Shown here piece by piece: positions 41,975 to 52,514 of a stretch of DNA of 64,000 nucleotides (position 1 is its first letter; every line of letters starts with the position of its first letter). Source of the stretch: Streptococcus sanguinis (GTDB taxonomy: Bacteria > Bacillota > Bacilli > Lactobacillales > Streptococcaceae); the NCBI RefSeq assembly GCF_001078705.1, contig NZ_CDMW01000001.1:501106-565105 (forward strand). Reading direction: 5' to 3'. The notes under the pieces are model-generated. The model was not told the DNA's origin, did not search any database, and saw nothing but the letters and a program-made list of their open reading frames with translations. The translations under genes and the position numbers were made by a program.

Positions 41975-44900
41975 ATGAAATGGAAACCACTTCAGGACTC
42001 ACTGCGTCCTGTTAATCCTTTTGGCAGCAAATTTCGCTTGCTGATGGGATTATTTGTTGTGCTTTTTTCAATCTTTCTGCTCCCCATTCAGACATTGTCT
42101 GCCTTGGAGGAGATTAAGAATGCAACGGATATTTCTACTCTGGATATCCATAAGTTCAATTTGAATATCAATAATGTCAGTGTCTTATCTAAGTCATCGG
42201 CTGTTGATCAATTTCATTTGTCCAATCCGCATTATGAATATCTGAGTGGCGGAGCTTACCCTGGAGAGATGGAGAATTTCACTCTCAAAGTGGATAAAAG
42301 CAAGAAGCAGGATCAAGTATTTGATAATCCTCTGTCTTTAAAATTTACCAATGTTGGAACTGTTCATGGTAAGCAAGTGGATGCCTATCTGAATTTCAAT
42401 AAGGTAACCTTACGCTACCTCAATACTGCTCAGGCAGAATCAGAGATGAATAGTGCTCAAAAGCAAACGGTAGAATTTTTCTCTATTTCGGAATTGTGGG
42501 AAAATAATGCTTTTGAAATTGGGAATGTTCCCTATGTAGATGCAGCTCATGACTACATTATGAATAAGGCTTTTTGGCTTGATGCGGATGTAACAGCAGA
42601 GTTGCGTTATGCAGATGGTTCCGAGACAGATTTGAAGTTGGTTATGAAGCCAACAGACATCGATGCAATTGATGCCAACAACTTGAAGGAAACCTTCTAT
42701 GTTAAAGACTATCAAAATGATGTTAATCTTCGTTTGATGAATAATGCCAATGTCTTAAGACAGGAAGACCAAGGAGGACAAACTGCTTGGGTAGCAACTC
42801 AGATTACAAGCGGTAGTTATTCTGAGAACAATATTTCTGGTTTAGCGCTTCGGTCAAATAGTAATAAGATGAATTTTGGTTATTCATCAACAGAGGTTTG
42901 CTCGGCAGTCTTTGGTCTTTATATTGAAAAAGTTGATCCCAAGCCAGTCTTAGAAGTGGATCCAGTTAAGATTCCAGCTAAGGAAGGTCAAGAGGTGACT
43001 TATAAGGGAACCTTCAAGATTCCAGTTCCTGGTAAGGATATTTTGGCTACCCCGACTACTATTGAGATGACTGAAACCTTTGATGAGCGTCTGGATTACA
43101 AGGAGCTCAAGGTTGAGGCTGGCGGCAATGTCTTGCAGGAAGGTCGTGATTACACGATTGAAAAGAAAGGCCAGACCGTTACGGTCAAGATGACACCGGA
43201 GTATGTTAAAGCAAATTCTTCTCAGGATATAGTCATTACCTACAAGACTGCAACCAATCAAAAGGTAGCAGAAAAGGGTGCTGCAACGATTGAAAATACA
43301 GTGACCTTAAAAGTAGATAATCTTTCAGCACCATCTAATCAAGTTACTACTGACTTGCTCTATGAAAAGAAACATGAATTTGTCAGTGGTACTGCTGGTA
43401 AGGAACTCCCGCAGGAAATCAAAGACCTAACACCAGAAACAGAAAAGAATCTGGAGAATGGCACTAAGGCCACTCCAACCCAGCCATCTAAGACGGAAGT
43501 GAAAACAACTGACGGTGCTTGGACCTTTAAGTCATACGATAAGAACGAAGAGACCATCAATGGAGCGGATGTGAAGTTTGTCGGCACTTGGGACTTTACT
43601 CCAGCGCCAACCTATAAGGCTACTCACGAGTTCGTTAGTGGTACATCAGGTAAGGAACTGCCACAAGCAGTGAAGGATTTACTTCCAGCTGACAAGCCTA
43701 ACTTGGCGGATGGCACTAAGACCACTCCAACACAGCCAACAAAGACAGAAGTGAAGACCACTGATGGCACTTGGACCTTCAAGTCTTACGACAAGAACGA
43801 AGAGACCATTAATGGTGCAGACGCTAAATTTGTTGGAACTTGGACTTTTGTTGCAAAATCTAGTCCGGCACCAACTTACAAGGCGACCCACGAGTTCGTT
43901 AGTGGAACAGCAGGTAAGGAATTGCCACAAGCAGTGAAGGATTTGCTTCCGGCCGACAAGCCTGATTTGGCGGATGGCACTAAGGCCACTCCAACCCAGC
44001 CATCTAAGATGGAAGTGAAGACCTCTGATGGCACTTGGAATTTCCAGTCATACGATAAGAACGAAGAGACTATCAACGGAGCGGATGCACACTTTGTTGG
44101 TACATGGGATTTTACCCCAGCGCCAACTTATAAAGCAACACATGAATTTGTCAGCGGCACAGCAGGTAAGGAATTGCCACAAGCAGTGAAAGCTTTGCTT
44201 CCGGCCGACAAGCCTGATTTGGCGGATGGCACTAAGGCCACTCCAACCCAGCCAGTGAAGACAGAAGTGAATACCGTAGATGGTACCTGGACCTTTAAGT
44301 CTTACGACAAGACAGAAGAGACTATCAATGGAGCGGATGCGCACTTTGTTGGTACATGGGAATTCACAGCAACTCCGTCATCAACTTATAAAGCTGTGCA
44401 TGAGTTCATTAGCGGCACAGCAGGTAAGGAACTTCCACAAGAAGTGAAAGCTTTGCTTCCAACTGATAAATCTGATTTGGCAGACGGCACTAAGACCACT
44501 CCAACGCAACCAGTCAAGACAGAAGTTGAAACATCTGATGGCAGCTGGAGCTTCCAGTCATATGACAAGAACGAAGCAACTATTAATGGTGCAGATGCTA
44601 AATTTGTTGGAACTTGGACGTTTGTGGCGAAGCCTAGTCCGGCACCAACTTATAAGGCTACACATGAATTTGTCAGTGGCACAGCAGGTAAGGAATTACC
44701 ACAAGAAGTGAAATCCTTGCTTCCAGCGGATCAAACTAACTTATCAGATGGTACCAAGACCACTCCAACGCAGCCAGTGAAGACAGAAGTTGAAACATCT
44801 GATGGCGGCTGGAGCTTCCAATCATATGATAAGAACGAAGCAACTATTAATGGTGCAGATGCTAAATTTGTTGGAACTTGGACGTTTGTGGCGAAGCCTA

Positions 44901-45565
44901 ACCCAGTACCAACTTACAAAACTACACATGAATTTGTCAGCGGTACAGCAGGTAAGGAATTACCACAAGAAGTGAAATCCTTCCTTCCAAGCGACCAAGC
45001 AAACTTGTCAGATGGCACTAAAGCTACTCCAACACAGCCAGTCAAGACGGAAGTGAAGACAGCCAATGGCATCTGGAGCTTCCAGTCATATGACAAGAAC
45101 GAAGCAACTATTAATGGTGCAGATGTTCACTTTGTCGGTACTTGGACTTTCGCAGCTGACTCAACTACGCTTACTGGCACTGTGATCTGGATTGACAATG
45201 ATAACGCTGCAGGTCGCCGACCACAGAGTGTCCTTGTTCACTTACTTGCAGATGGACAGGATACAGGCATCAGCGTAAGTGTTGATGAGGCGATGGGCTG
45301 GAAATACAGCTTTGAAAACCTGCCTCGCTTCAAGGATGGAAAAGAAATCGTCTATAGTGTCCGCGAGGACGAAGTGGAAGGCTACGGCAATCAAGCTGAA
45401 GGGATGAATGTAACCAATCGCTTGCTTGTAGATGCTCAAGTTAAAGAGATTGGCAAGAAACGAATTCTGCCTAAGACCGGGCAAGACACATCTATCTGGA
45501 TGCTGATTCTTGGATTCCTAGCTCTTGGAGGAGCAGTTAGCTTGACCAAACGTCAGCGTGACTAA
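41975..45565 (+). CDS. LPXTG-anchored surface adhesin with seven SHIRT repeats
   Basis: 1196 residues. Signal segment at about 22-43 (RLLMGLFVVLFSIFLLP), then a unique N-terminal region (about 44-320). A D2/isopeptide-type beta domain follows (about 327-460, VTYKGTFKIPVPGKD to ENTVTLKVDN), then seven SHIRT repeats (463-1065), one CnaB-type domain (1066-1147, LTGTVIWIDNDNAAG) and the sortase signal LPKTG at 1165-1169 with hydrophobic tail and KRQRD. SHIRT arrays form rigid rods that project an N-terminal binding domain, as in Sgo0707 of S. gordonii. The ligand of the N-terminal region cannot be told. The gene stands alone between hup and perR. Confidence 0.95.
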   Translation: MKWKPLQDSLRPVNPFGSKFRLLMGLFVVLFSIFLLPIQTLSALEEIKNATDISTLDIHKFNLNINNVSVLSKSSAVDQFHLSNPHYEYLSGGAYPGEMENFTLKVDKSKKQDQVFDNPLSLKFTNVGTVHGKQVDAYLNFNKVTLRYLNTAQAESEMNSAQKQTVEFFSISELWENNAFEIGNVPYVDAAHDYIMNKAFWLDADVTAELRYADGSETDLKLVMKPTDIDAIDANNLKETFYVKDYQNDVNLRLMNNANVLRQEDQGGQTAWVATQITSGSYSENNISGLALRSNSNKMNFGYSSTEVCSAVFGLYIEKVDPKPVLEVDPVKIPAKEGQEVTYKGTFKIPVPGKDILATPTTIEMTETFDERLDYKELKVEAGGNVLQEGRDYTIEKKGQTVTVKMTPEYVKANSSQDIVITYKTATNQKVAEKGAATIENTVTLKVDNLSAPSNQVTTDLLYEKKHEFVSGTAGKELPQEIKDLTPETEKNLENGTKATPTQPSKTEVKTTDGAWTFKSYDKNEETINGADVKFVGTWDFTPAPTYKATHEFVSGTSGKELPQAVKDLLPADKPNLADGTKTTPTQPTKTEVKTTDGTWTFKSYDKNEETINGADAKFVGTWTFVAKSSPAPTYKATHEFVSGTAGKELPQAVKDLLPADKPDLADGTKATPTQPSKMEVKTSDGTWNFQSYDKNEETINGADAHFVGTWDFTPAPTYKATHEFVSGTAGKELPQAVKALLPADKPDLADGTKATPTQPVKTEVNTVDGTWTFKSYDKTEETINGADAHFVGTWEFTATPSSTYKAVHEFISGTAGKELPQEVKALLPTDKSDLADGTKTTPTQPVKTEVETSDGSWSFQSYDKNEATINGADAKFVGTWTFVAKPSPAPTYKATHEFVSGTAGKELPQEVKSLLPADQTNLSDGTKTTPTQPVKTEVETSDGGWSFQSYDKNEATINGADAKFVGTWTFVAKPNPVPTYKTTHEFVSGTAGKELPQEVKSFLPSDQANLSDGTKATPTQPVKTEVKTANGIWSFQSYDKNEATINGADVHFVGTWTFAADSTTLTGTVIWIDNDNAAGRRPQSVLVHLLADGQDTGISVSVDEAMGWKYSFENLPRFKDGKEIVYSVREDEVEGYGNQAEGMNVTNRLLVDAQVKEIGKKRILPKTGQDTSIWMLILGFLALGGAVSLTKRQRD
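43361..45169 (+). repeat. Seven tandem in-frame SHIRT repeats of 84-88 codons
   Basis: Units start at 43361, 43613, 43877, 44129, 44387, 44651 and 44915, giving periods of 252, 264, 252, 258, 264, 264 and 255 bases. Each begins YKATHEFVSGTAGKELPQ or a close variant and ends FVGTW plus a short linker. Linkers alternate between a short form (DFTPAPT) and a longer one (TFVAKPSPAPT), which explains the length differences. Near-identical DNA favours unit gain and loss. Confidence 0.95.
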
Positions 45566-45609
45566 GATTAAGCTTCAGTAAAAAGCTTTGAAAATCTAGA
45601 ATATATGAA

Positions 45610-45656
45610 AAGTCTGTTATCTCAACTTTAGTTGGGAATAGCAGGCTTTTTATTTT
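45610..45656 (+). terminator. Terminator after the surface protein gene
   Basis: AAGTCTGTTAT pairs, with G-T wobbles, with ATAGCAGGCTT across a CTCAAC/GTTGGG extension, followed by TTTTATTTTT. Confidence 0.75.
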
Positions 45657-45741
45657 TAGATGGAAAATCAAAACGTTGATAGAATTAAAAATTTTTACTG
45701 AGAAAACGGTGAAGAACTTTTATAAAAATTTCACTCCTTAT

Positions 45742-45786
45742 TTACAATCATTCTTAATAGCCAAGTAGGCTTAGTCATGGTATAAT
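45742..45786 (+). promoter_or_regulatory. perR promoter with a PerR-like box
   Basis: TTACAATCATTCTTA at 45742-45756 agrees with the PerR consensus NTANAANNATTNTAN at all fixed positions but one. TGGTATAAT (-10 at 45781-45786) follows. This suggests autoregulation. Confidence 0.6.
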
Positions 45787-45824
45787 GGTAATGACTTAGA
45801 TGAGAGGCTATAACGGAGTAAATA

Positions 45825-46268
45825 ATGAAACAAGAACATCAGCATGACTTTGACCAAGTAATTGGCCATTTGCGCGCCAAGGGTGTGCGCATTACAGAAA
45901 CGCGGAAGGCGGTAATTGACTATATTATCCAAAGTCATGACCATCCTAGCGCTGAAATGATATATCAGGACTTGAAGTCCAATTTTCCTAATATGAGTCT
46001 GGCAACAGTCTATAATAATCTCAAGGTTCTGATTGATGAGGGTTTTGTCGCTGAGCTCAAGGTTCGCAATGATACGACGACCTACTTTGACTTTATGGGC
46101 CATCAGCACCTCAATGTCATCTGTGAAAAATGCGGTCGTATCGCTGATATGGAGCTGGAACTTCCGGATGTGAAGCATGAGGCTGAAGTGCAGACTGGCT
46201 ACCACATCACCCAAAGCCAAACGACTGTCTATGGTCTATGCCCCCAATGCCAGCAGGAGGCGGTGTGA
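45825..46268 (+). CDS. perR: Peroxide-responsive Fur-family repressor PerR
   Basis: 147 residues. Winged helix at about 15-85 (MSLATVYNNLKVLIDEGF), then the dimerisation domain with two structural zinc pairs CEKCG and CPQC. Regulatory-metal candidates are the His in DHPSAEMIY, Asp in TYFDFMGHQH and nearby His. An N-terminal HQH motif (residues 5-7) resembles the HxH reported for streptococcal PerR. The dpr boxes at 6959 and 6995 are its likely targets. A Fur or Zur role is less likely in streptococci, which commonly have PerR as the single Fur-family member. Confidence 0.9.
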   Translation: MKQEHQHDFDQVIGHLRAKGVRITETRKAVIDYIIQSHDHPSAEMIYQDLKSNFPNMSLATVYNNLKVLIDEGFVAELKVRNDTTTYFDFMGHQHLNVICEKCGRIADMELELPDVKHEAEVQTGYHITQSQTTVYGLCPQCQQEAV

Positions 46269-46702
46269 CTGCGAGGATGATTAGCAGCTTTTTGGAGTCT
46301 AAAGACGAACAAAGTTGTGACTTGAGCTGCAGCTTCTATCTGCAAGCTCAAAGCAGTACTTTGAGTGATCGGCTACTGCGTTAAGATTCTATTTCTAATA
46401 AAAAGCAAGGCTAAAACTTATGTCTCTTAGCCTTTTTCTATGTGTTTTAGCAAGGCATGATTGCAGGACAAGTATAACACTTAGCAAGATCAGATATTTT
46501 AAGCACAACCCCTTATATACTTATGCTATTATTTTACAGGTAAATTCTCTTTTGATATAATGAAAGCAGAATAAAGTCTTGTACAAACAGATTCAAAGAG
46601 TTTTGAAGGATTTACAATGTAGGTAAATTCGTCATAAGTTTGTAGTATCGAAATCTTTAAGGGTTATTACTTTGTGGGGAGATTAGATTTTTAGGAGGTC
46701 TT
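46269..46702 (+). other. 434-base intergenic region with clustered hairpins
   Basis: Three structures follow perR. TTGAGCTGCAG pairs with CTGCAAGCTCAA (46322-46351), GCAGTA pairs with TACTGC (46353-46379), and AGGCTAA pairs with TTAGCCT then TTTTT (46407-46437), the last a clear terminator. They could be a long 3' region of perR or a small RNA ending at that terminator. The rest is AT-rich with a probable promoter (GATATAAT about 46554) for the next gene. No coding frame is convincing. Confidence 0.5.
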
Positions 46703-47449
46703 ATGTTCTGGTGGAGAAAGAAATGGCTGGATGAGTTGTCAGACAGTGATGAATCGCCTTTTTTGGAATGTCGTCATCTTCTCTTTGAAGAGGAAGTCGG
46801 CTATCCCATTTGCCCCTCTTGCGGTGGACTCATAAAAGAGAATTTTCCTAAGAAAAGCGCGGACAAAGCACGTTTGCACCTGATACGGGAGAAGATGCAG
46901 CGAGTATGGAGTGTAAGATTTGGAAGGGAATTTTCAGCAGCTCTGTTTGTGCTACCAGCTATTTTTCTTCCAGAATTTTTAAGCCATTGGATTTTAACCA
47001 CTGGAGATTACGGCTTTTCTAGCTTTTTCATTGCTAGCCGTCATACGCCTACAATGATTAGCTTCACTTATGAAGGCTATATTCCTTTATTCATCTTTTT
47101 TATGGGCAAAGAACGCTTTAAACGTTTCTCTACTTTTTCTTTAGGATTTGAGGGTTTTCATAAAATCCTTTATTCTTGGCCTGTTCGGCTTGTTACTTTT
47201 ATCGCTGTTATTTGCTTCATTAATATTATTATGCCAAAGATTTATGGGGTCGAAGGAGATGTCTTTATAGGTAAACATAGCCAGCTAACTCCCGCCCAGC
47301 ATGCTAAAGGGGTAGAACTTTTCATCTTTGTCAATATGCTCTCTATCTGGATTGTGTCTGGCTTACTGCTTATTTATCAGTTGATAGATAGGCGGCGGAC
47401 TTGGTGGCTTAAGGAAGCCAACGAGGTTTATCTATCTGGTGGGTGTTAG
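46703..47449 (+). CDS. Unrecognised zinc-ribbon-like membrane protein
   Basis: 248 residues, behind a strong AGGAGGTC. The N-terminus has Cys23 and the pair Cys37/Cys40 (GYPICPSCGG), suggesting a small metal-binding module in the cytoplasm. Hydrophobic segments follow at about 76-97, 120-133, 160-182 and 205-228. I do not recognise the family. It is flanked by perR and gpmA with separate signals and is probably monocistronic. Composition is not unusual. Confidence 0.75.
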   Translation: MFWWRKKWLDELSDSDESPFLECRHLLFEEEVGYPICPSCGGLIKENFPKKSADKARLHLIREKMQRVWSVRFGREFSAALFVLPAIFLPEFLSHWILTTGDYGFSSFFIASRHTPTMISFTYEGYIPLFIFFMGKERFKRFSTFSLGFEGFHKILYSWPVRLVTFIAVICFINIIMPKIYGVEGDVFIGKHSQLTPAQHAKGVELFIFVNMLSIWIVSGLLLIYQLIDRRRTWWLKEANEVYLSGGC

Positions 47450-47598
47450 GGCAAAGGTTTCTGCTCGGAAATACAAAAGCGCTTTCTTGTTGAAAAAGGT
47501 CTGATTTGACGAAATAGGCTAGCTTTTTAGGCGAAAATTTTGTAAAATAGAATAGATAAACGGGGGTTTCCTCGGAAAATAAAAGGAGAATCCATCTA

Positions 47599-48291
47599 AT
47601 GGTAAAATTAGTTTTTGCTCGCCACGGTGAGTCTGAATGGAACAAAGCGAACCTTTTCACTGGTTGGGCTGATGTTGACTTGTCTGAAAAAGGTACTCAG
47701 CAAGCAATCGACGCTGGTAAACTGATTAAGGAAGCTGGTATCGAGTTTGACCAAGCTTACACTTCAGTTTTGAAGCGTGCGATTAAGACAACTAACCTTG
47801 CTTTGGAAGCGGCTGATCAGCTTTGGGTACCAGTTGAAAAATCATGGCGCTTGAACGAGCGTCACTATGGCGGACTGACTGGTAAAAACAAGGCAGAAGC
47901 AGCTGAGCAATTTGGTGATGAGCAAGTGCATATCTGGCGTCGTTCATACGATGTATTGCCTCCAGCAATGCCACGTGATGATGAGTACTCAGCACACACT
48001 GACCGTCGTTACGCTTCACTTGACGATTCAGTTATTCCAGATGCTGAAAACTTGAAAGTTACGCTGGAGCGTGCCCTTCCATTCTGGGAAGACAAGATTG
48101 CTCCAGCTTTGAAAGATGGCAAAAATGTCTTTGTAGGTGCACACGGTAACTCAATCCGTGCCCTTGTAAAGCACATCAAACAATTGTCTGACGATGAAAT
48201 CATGGACGTGGAAATTCCAAACTTCCCACCATTGGTATTCGAATTTGACGAAAAATTGAATGTAGTAAAAGAATACTACCTTGGAAAATAA
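47599..48291 (+). CDS. gpmA: 2,3-bisphosphoglycerate-dependent phosphoglycerate mutase
   Basis: 230 residues. The glycolytic mutase interconverts 3- and 2-phosphoglycerate. [18 protein letters not shown] contains the phosphohistidine, and [15 protein letters not shown] the second catalytic His; [13 protein letters not shown] binds substrate. Codon bias is that of a highly expressed gene. AAGGAG precedes the start. Confidence 0.97.
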   Translation: MVKLVFARHGESEWNKANLFTGWADVDLSEKGTQQAIDAGKLIKEAGIEFDQAYTSVLKRAIKTTNLALEAADQLWVPVEKSWRLNERHYGGLTGKNKAEAAEQFGDEQVHIWRRSYDVLPPAMPRDDEYSAHTDRRYASLDDSVIPDAENLKVTLERALPFWEDKIAPALKDGKNVFVGAHGNSIRALVKHIKQLSDDEIMDVEIPNFPPLVFEFDEKLNVVKEYYLGK

Positions 48292-48298
48292 GCTTAAA

Positions 48299-48335
48299 GG
48301 AATCTGAGATTATTCTCAGGTTCTTTGCTTTTCCA
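48299..48335 (+). terminator. Terminator after gpmA
   Basis: AATCTGAGA pairs with TCTCAGGTT around TTAT, followed by CTTTGCTTTT. Confidence 0.75.
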
Positions 48336-48512
48336 GAGAGGAAGGACAAGGATTGTTAGAAGCCTAGCCGGCATGTCTTTTAGGTTCCGTGGTTTGATGG
48401 AATTCCTCTTAACTCGTCCACATTTTCAGATTTTCTATCAGTTTTGAAACATTCATCGAGCTGGATTTATGGTAAAATAAAGGTCAGAACTTTTACTAGA
48501 ATGAGAGAGAAG

Positions 48513-50567
48513 ATGGCAAGGAAGAAGAGAAAATTTGACAGTCATTCCATCACCAGAAGACTTTATCTGCTGTTTGGGATCGTGATGTTTTTGTTTTTAG
48601 CCTTGATTGCCCGTCTGGGCTATATGCAGGTGGTCAATCAGGACTTTTATACGGATAAGTTGGCCAAGGCCAGCAAGACCAAGATTACCACTAGCTCAGT
48701 GCGTGGGCAGATTTATGATGCTACCGGCAAGCCCTTGGTGGAAAATACGACCAAGCAGGTGGTGACCTATACACGGGATAACCGGCTGACGGCTGGAGAG
48801 ATTCGAGCGACAGCTCAAAAGCTCCTGACCTATGTCAGTGTCAGCGATACAGAGGTGACAGACCGCCAAGAGGTGGACTATTATTTGGCGGACAGCGCAG
48901 TCTATCAGGAAGTAGTGGAAAAGCTACCCAAGGACAAGAAATTTGATACAGATGGTAACCGCCTGCCTGAGTCCAAAATCTATAAAGCGGCAGCTGAGAG
49001 CATTGACCCTAAGCAGCTGGGCTATACAGATGAGGAAAAGAAGGCCATCGTTCTCTTTAGTCAGATGAATGCCATTTCCAACTTTGCAACGGGGACCATC
49101 CAGACAGATGCACTGACAACAGAGCAGGTGGCTGTATTGGCTTCCAGCAGCAAAGAGCTGCCAGGTATCAGTGTCTCAACGGGCTGGGACCGCAAGGTCT
49201 TGGATACCTCGCTGGCTTCTATCGTGGGTAATATCTCGACAGAAAAGACTGGACTTCCGGCTGAGGAAGTGGATGATTACCTGAAAAAAGGCTACTCCCT
49301 CAATGACCGGGTGGGAACCTCCTATCTGGAAAAGCAGTATGAGTCAGTCCTGCAAGGCAAGCGAGCTGAGAAGGAGATTCATCTGGACAAAAATGGTAAT
49401 ATGGAGAGTGTGGAAAATATCTCTGACGGCAGTAAGGGAGACAATCTCAAGCTGACGGTGGACTTGAACTTCCAGCAGGGAGTGGAGGACATTCTCAAAA
49501 ATGCCTTTAATGCAGAGTTGGCTAGTGGCAATGCGACTTACTCTGAGGGTGTCTACGCCGTAGCTATGGATCCAAATACCGGCGCCGTTTTAGCTATGGC
49601 AGGCATCCGGCACGATCTGGAAACGGGAGAAAGCTCGGTCGATGCTCTGGGGACCATGACTAATGTCTTTGTTCCGGGATCTGTTGTCAAGGCTGCAACT
49701 CTGACTTCGGGCTGGGAGAATAATGCCATTAGCGGCAACCAAGTCCTGACAGACCAGCCGATTAGCTTTGGCGGTACGGACAGTATCACTTCTTGGTTTA
49801 CCCAGTATGGTTCACGTGCTATCACAGCCCAAGAGGCCTTGGAATACTCTTCCAATACCTATATGGTGCAGGTAGCGCTGAAGATGATGGGGACGCCTTA
49901 CTCAGCGGATATGAAGCTGGATTTTGATGAGCTGGATCCGTCCATGAAAAAGCTGCGGTCGACTTTTGCGGAGTATGGTCTGGGCACTTCGACAGGGATT
50001 GATTTGCCAAATGAGTCCACAGGTTATCTTCCAGATAAGTTTACCTTTGCCAACTATCTGACCAATTCTTTCGGCCAGTTTGACAACTATACGACACTTC
50101 AGCTGGCCCAGTATGCCTCGACAGTAGCTAATAACGGCAAGCGTGTGGCTCCGCATATCGTTGAAGGCATTTACGGCAACAGTGATCAAGGAGGACTAGG
50201 TGATTTGGTGCAGAAAATTGACACCAAGGAGCTGAACCAGGTCAATATCTCTGGCGAGGATATGAGCATTATCAAGCAAGGCTTCTATCAAGTGGTTCAT
50301 GGCAGCAGTGGCTTTACGACTGGCCGGACTATTTCTCAGGGAGAGAGCGTGCCAATCAGTGCCAAGACTGGTACGGCTGAGACCTTTGTGGACAAGGGTA
50401 AGAGAGAAGCCATCAATACCAATGTCGTGTCCTATGCACCGAGTGAGAAGCCGCAGATTGCGGTGGCGGTAGTGTTCCCTCACAATACGGACCTATCTTC
50501 TACTGTCAGCCACAGTGTTACCCGAGACATTATCAATCTTTATCAACAACTACACCCTATGAATTAG
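48513..50567 (+). CDS. pbp2b: Penicillin-binding protein 2B (class B transpeptidase)
   Basis: 684 residues from ATG 48513, preceded by GAGAGA; in-frame ATGs at 48501 and 48444 are less likely, the latter lying within the promoter (GGTAAAATAAAG about 48470). A basic N-terminus and one membrane helix (about 18-38) lead to the PBP dimerisation domain and the transpeptidase. The active-site motifs are SVVK in [14 protein letters not shown] in EYSSNTYM and KTG in [10 protein letters not shown]. It is essential for peripheral wall growth and a beta-lactam target. I see no obviously altered motif. Confidence 0.95.
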   Translation: MARKKRKFDSHSITRRLYLLFGIVMFLFLALIARLGYMQVVNQDFYTDKLAKASKTKITTSSVRGQIYDATGKPLVENTTKQVVTYTRDNRLTAGEIRATAQKLLTYVSVSDTEVTDRQEVDYYLADSAVYQEVVEKLPKDKKFDTDGNRLPESKIYKAAAESIDPKQLGYTDEEKKAIVLFSQMNAISNFATGTIQTDALTTEQVAVLASSSKELPGISVSTGWDRKVLDTSLASIVGNISTEKTGLPAEEVDDYLKKGYSLNDRVGTSYLEKQYESVLQGKRAEKEIHLDKNGNMESVENISDGSKGDNLKLTVDLNFQQGVEDILKNAFNAELASGNATYSEGVYAVAMDPNTGAVLAMAGIRHDLETGESSVDALGTMTNVFVPGSVVKAATLTSGWENNAISGNQVLTDQPISFGGTDSITSWFTQYGSRAITAQEALEYSSNTYMVQVALKMMGTPYSADMKLDFDELDPSMKKLRSTFAEYGLGTSTGIDLPNESTGYLPDKFTFANYLTNSFGQFDNYTTLQLAQYASTVANNGKRVAPHIVEGIYGNSDQGGLGDLVQKIDTKELNQVNISGEDMSIIKQGFYQVVHGSSGFTTGRTISQGESVPISAKTGTAETFVDKGKREAINTNVVSYAPSEKPQIAVAVVFPHNTDLSSTVSHSVTRDIINLYQQLHPMN

Positions 50568-50577
50568 AAAGGATACT

Positions 50578-51174
50578 ATGTTATATCCAACTCCTATCGC
50601 CAAGCTGATTGACAGTTTTTCAAAGCTGCCCGGCATTGGCATCAAAACAGCCACTCGACTGGCTTTTTACACTATTGGTATGAGCGATGACGATGTCAAT
50701 GAATTTGCCAAGAATCTACTGGCTGCTAAGCGTGAGCTGAGCTACTGCTCTGTCTGCGGCAACCTGACGGACGAAGACCCTTGTGCTATCTGTCAAGACC
50801 AGTCGCGCGATCAATCAACTATTTTGATAGTTGAGGACAGCCGGGATGTGTCGGCTATGGAAAATATCCAGGAATATCATGGACTTTATCATGTCCTGCA
50901 CGGTTTGATTTCACCTATGAATGGCGTTGGACCGGACGACATCAATCTCAAGAGTCTAATCACTCGTCTGATGGATAGTGAGGTAACGGAAGTCATCGTC
51001 GCGACCAATGCGACTGCGGATGGCGAAGCGACCTCCATGTACATCTCACGGGTTCTGAAGCCCGCTGGGATTAAGGTGACTCGCCTAGCGCGTGGTTTGG
51101 CGGTTGGCTCCGACATTGAATATGCGGACGAGGTTACGCTAATTCGCGCTATCGAAAATCGGACGGAATTATAA
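50578..51174 (+). CDS. recR: Recombination protein RecR
   Basis: 198 residues. An N-terminal helix-hairpin-helix ([17 protein letters not shown]), the zinc finger [16 protein letters not shown] (about 57-72) and the Toprim domain [14 protein letters not shown]. It acts with RecO and RecF in loading RecA on gaps. It follows pbp2b by 10 bases, the usual streptococcal order. Confidence 0.97.
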   Translation: MLYPTPIAKLIDSFSKLPGIGIKTATRLAFYTIGMSDDDVNEFAKNLLAAKRELSYCSVCGNLTDEDPCAICQDQSRDQSTILIVEDSRDVSAMENIQEYHGLYHVLHGLISPMNGVGPDDINLKSLITRLMDSEVTEVIVATNATADGEATSMYISRVLKPAGIKVTRLARGLAVGSDIEYADEVTLIRAIENRTEL

Positions 51175-51392
51175 ACATAAAGGATTTTTCTGGCTCTAGC
51201 TGGCTGGAAGAGTCCTTTTTTCTGTTCAAAAATGCTGGGAATTGTGATATACTAAAACGGACTGATACAGAAGCTCCTGCTTAGAAGAGTCGACTAGCTA
51301 GGTAGGTGTAAAACCAAACTTTTTAGGTTGTTTTATTTCGAGCTGGCAGCTTTTGTAAATCGTACTATTTTTAGAAAATGATAGGAAAAATC

Positions 51393-52439
51393 ATGGCAAA
51401 ACAAAGATTGATTTTATTGTATGGCGGACGCAGTGCAGAGCGGGAAGTTTCGGTTTTATCAGCTGAGAGCGTCATGCGGGCTGTCAATTATGATAGATTC
51501 TCAGTGAAGACTTACTTCATCACCAAGGATGGAGATTTTATCCAAACTCAGGAATTTGAAGTAAAGCCAACGGCTGATGAGAAGCTGATGACCAATGCCA
51601 CAGTGGATATGTCTCGGAAGATCAAGCCCAGCGATATTTACGAAGATGGAGCAGTAGTTTTTCCAGTCCTGCATGGTCCCATGGGCGAAGATGGCTCTAT
51701 CCAAGGTTTCCTAGAAGTGCTTAAAATGCCTTATGTCGGCTGTAATATTTTATCTTCTAGCTTAGCCATGGATAAAATCACGACCAAGCGAGTGCTGGAA
51801 TCAGCAGGAATAGCCCAAGTGCCTTATGTGGCGCTGGTCGATGGCGAGGATCTAGAGCAAAAAATCCAAGAAATCGAAGAACAATTGACCTATCCAGTCT
51901 TTACCAAACCTTCCAATATGGGCTCCAGTGTCGGCATTTCTAAATCGGAGAACCAAGCAGAACTGCGTGCTTCTCTGAACCTGGCTTTCAAATACGACAG
52001 CCGGGTACTGGTCGAGCAAGGAGTGACAGCTCGCGAGATTGAGGTTGGACTTCTGGGCAATGTTGACGTCAAGAGTACCCTGCCTGGAGAAGTGGTCAAG
52101 GACGTGGCTTTCTACGACTATGAAGCCAAATACATTGATAATAAAATTACCATGGATATTCCGGCCAAGATTCCAGAAGAGGTGGTGAGCCTGATGCGTC
52201 AAAATGCAGAGGCTGCTTTCCGAGCTCTGGGCGGTATGGGACTGTCCCGCTGTGACTTCTTCTATACAGAAGATGGTCAGGTCTTCCTTAATGAACTCAA
52301 TACCATGCCAGGTTTTACCCAGTGGTCTATGTATCCACTACTCTGGGAAAATATGGGACTGGCCTATCCTGACTTGATTGAGAAACTAGTTGGCCTAGCT
52401 GAAGAGGCATTTGTCAAGAGAGAGGCGCATCTTCTCTAA
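51393..52439 (+). CDS. ddl: D-alanine--D-alanine ligase
   Basis: 348 residues from ATG 51393 ([20 protein letters not shown]), chosen because AGGAAAAA lies just upstream and the length fits; an in-frame ATG at 51378 precedes that site. ATP-grasp enzyme making D-Ala-D-Ala. [30 protein letters not shown] and [20 protein letters not shown] are the family signatures. A Phe/Tyr-type vancomycin-sensitive ligase is expected: no VanA/B-like omega loop is apparent. Confidence 0.96.
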   Translation: MAKQRLILLYGGRSAEREVSVLSAESVMRAVNYDRFSVKTYFITKDGDFIQTQEFEVKPTADEKLMTNATVDMSRKIKPSDIYEDGAVVFPVLHGPMGEDGSIQGFLEVLKMPYVGCNILSSSLAMDKITTKRVLESAGIAQVPYVALVDGEDLEQKIQEIEEQLTYPVFTKPSNMGSSVGISKSENQAELRASLNLAFKYDSRVLVEQGVTAREIEVGLLGNVDVKSTLPGEVVKDVAFYDYEAKYIDNKITMDIPAKIPEEVVSLMRQNAEAAFRALGGMGLSRCDFFYTEDGQVFLNELNTMPGFTQWSMYPLLWENMGLAYPDLIEKLVGLAEEAFVKREAHLL

Positions 52440-52514
52440 AATATGATATAATAGAGGGGCTGAAAATTTTCGGTCCTTTCTTTTTGCGAGCAAACCGAAA
52501 AACGAGGAAGAAGT

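Noticed and set aside
43361-45169. Regularly spaced repeats that could suggest a CRISPR or satellite array
   Set aside because: The units are 252-264 bases, in frame throughout and encode protein domains; there are no short repeats with unique spacers.
51175-51392. Riboswitch-like structure before ddl
   Set aside because: There are short inverted repeats (for example AAAACC with GGTTGTTTT) but no known riboswitch signature and no terminator; left unannotated.
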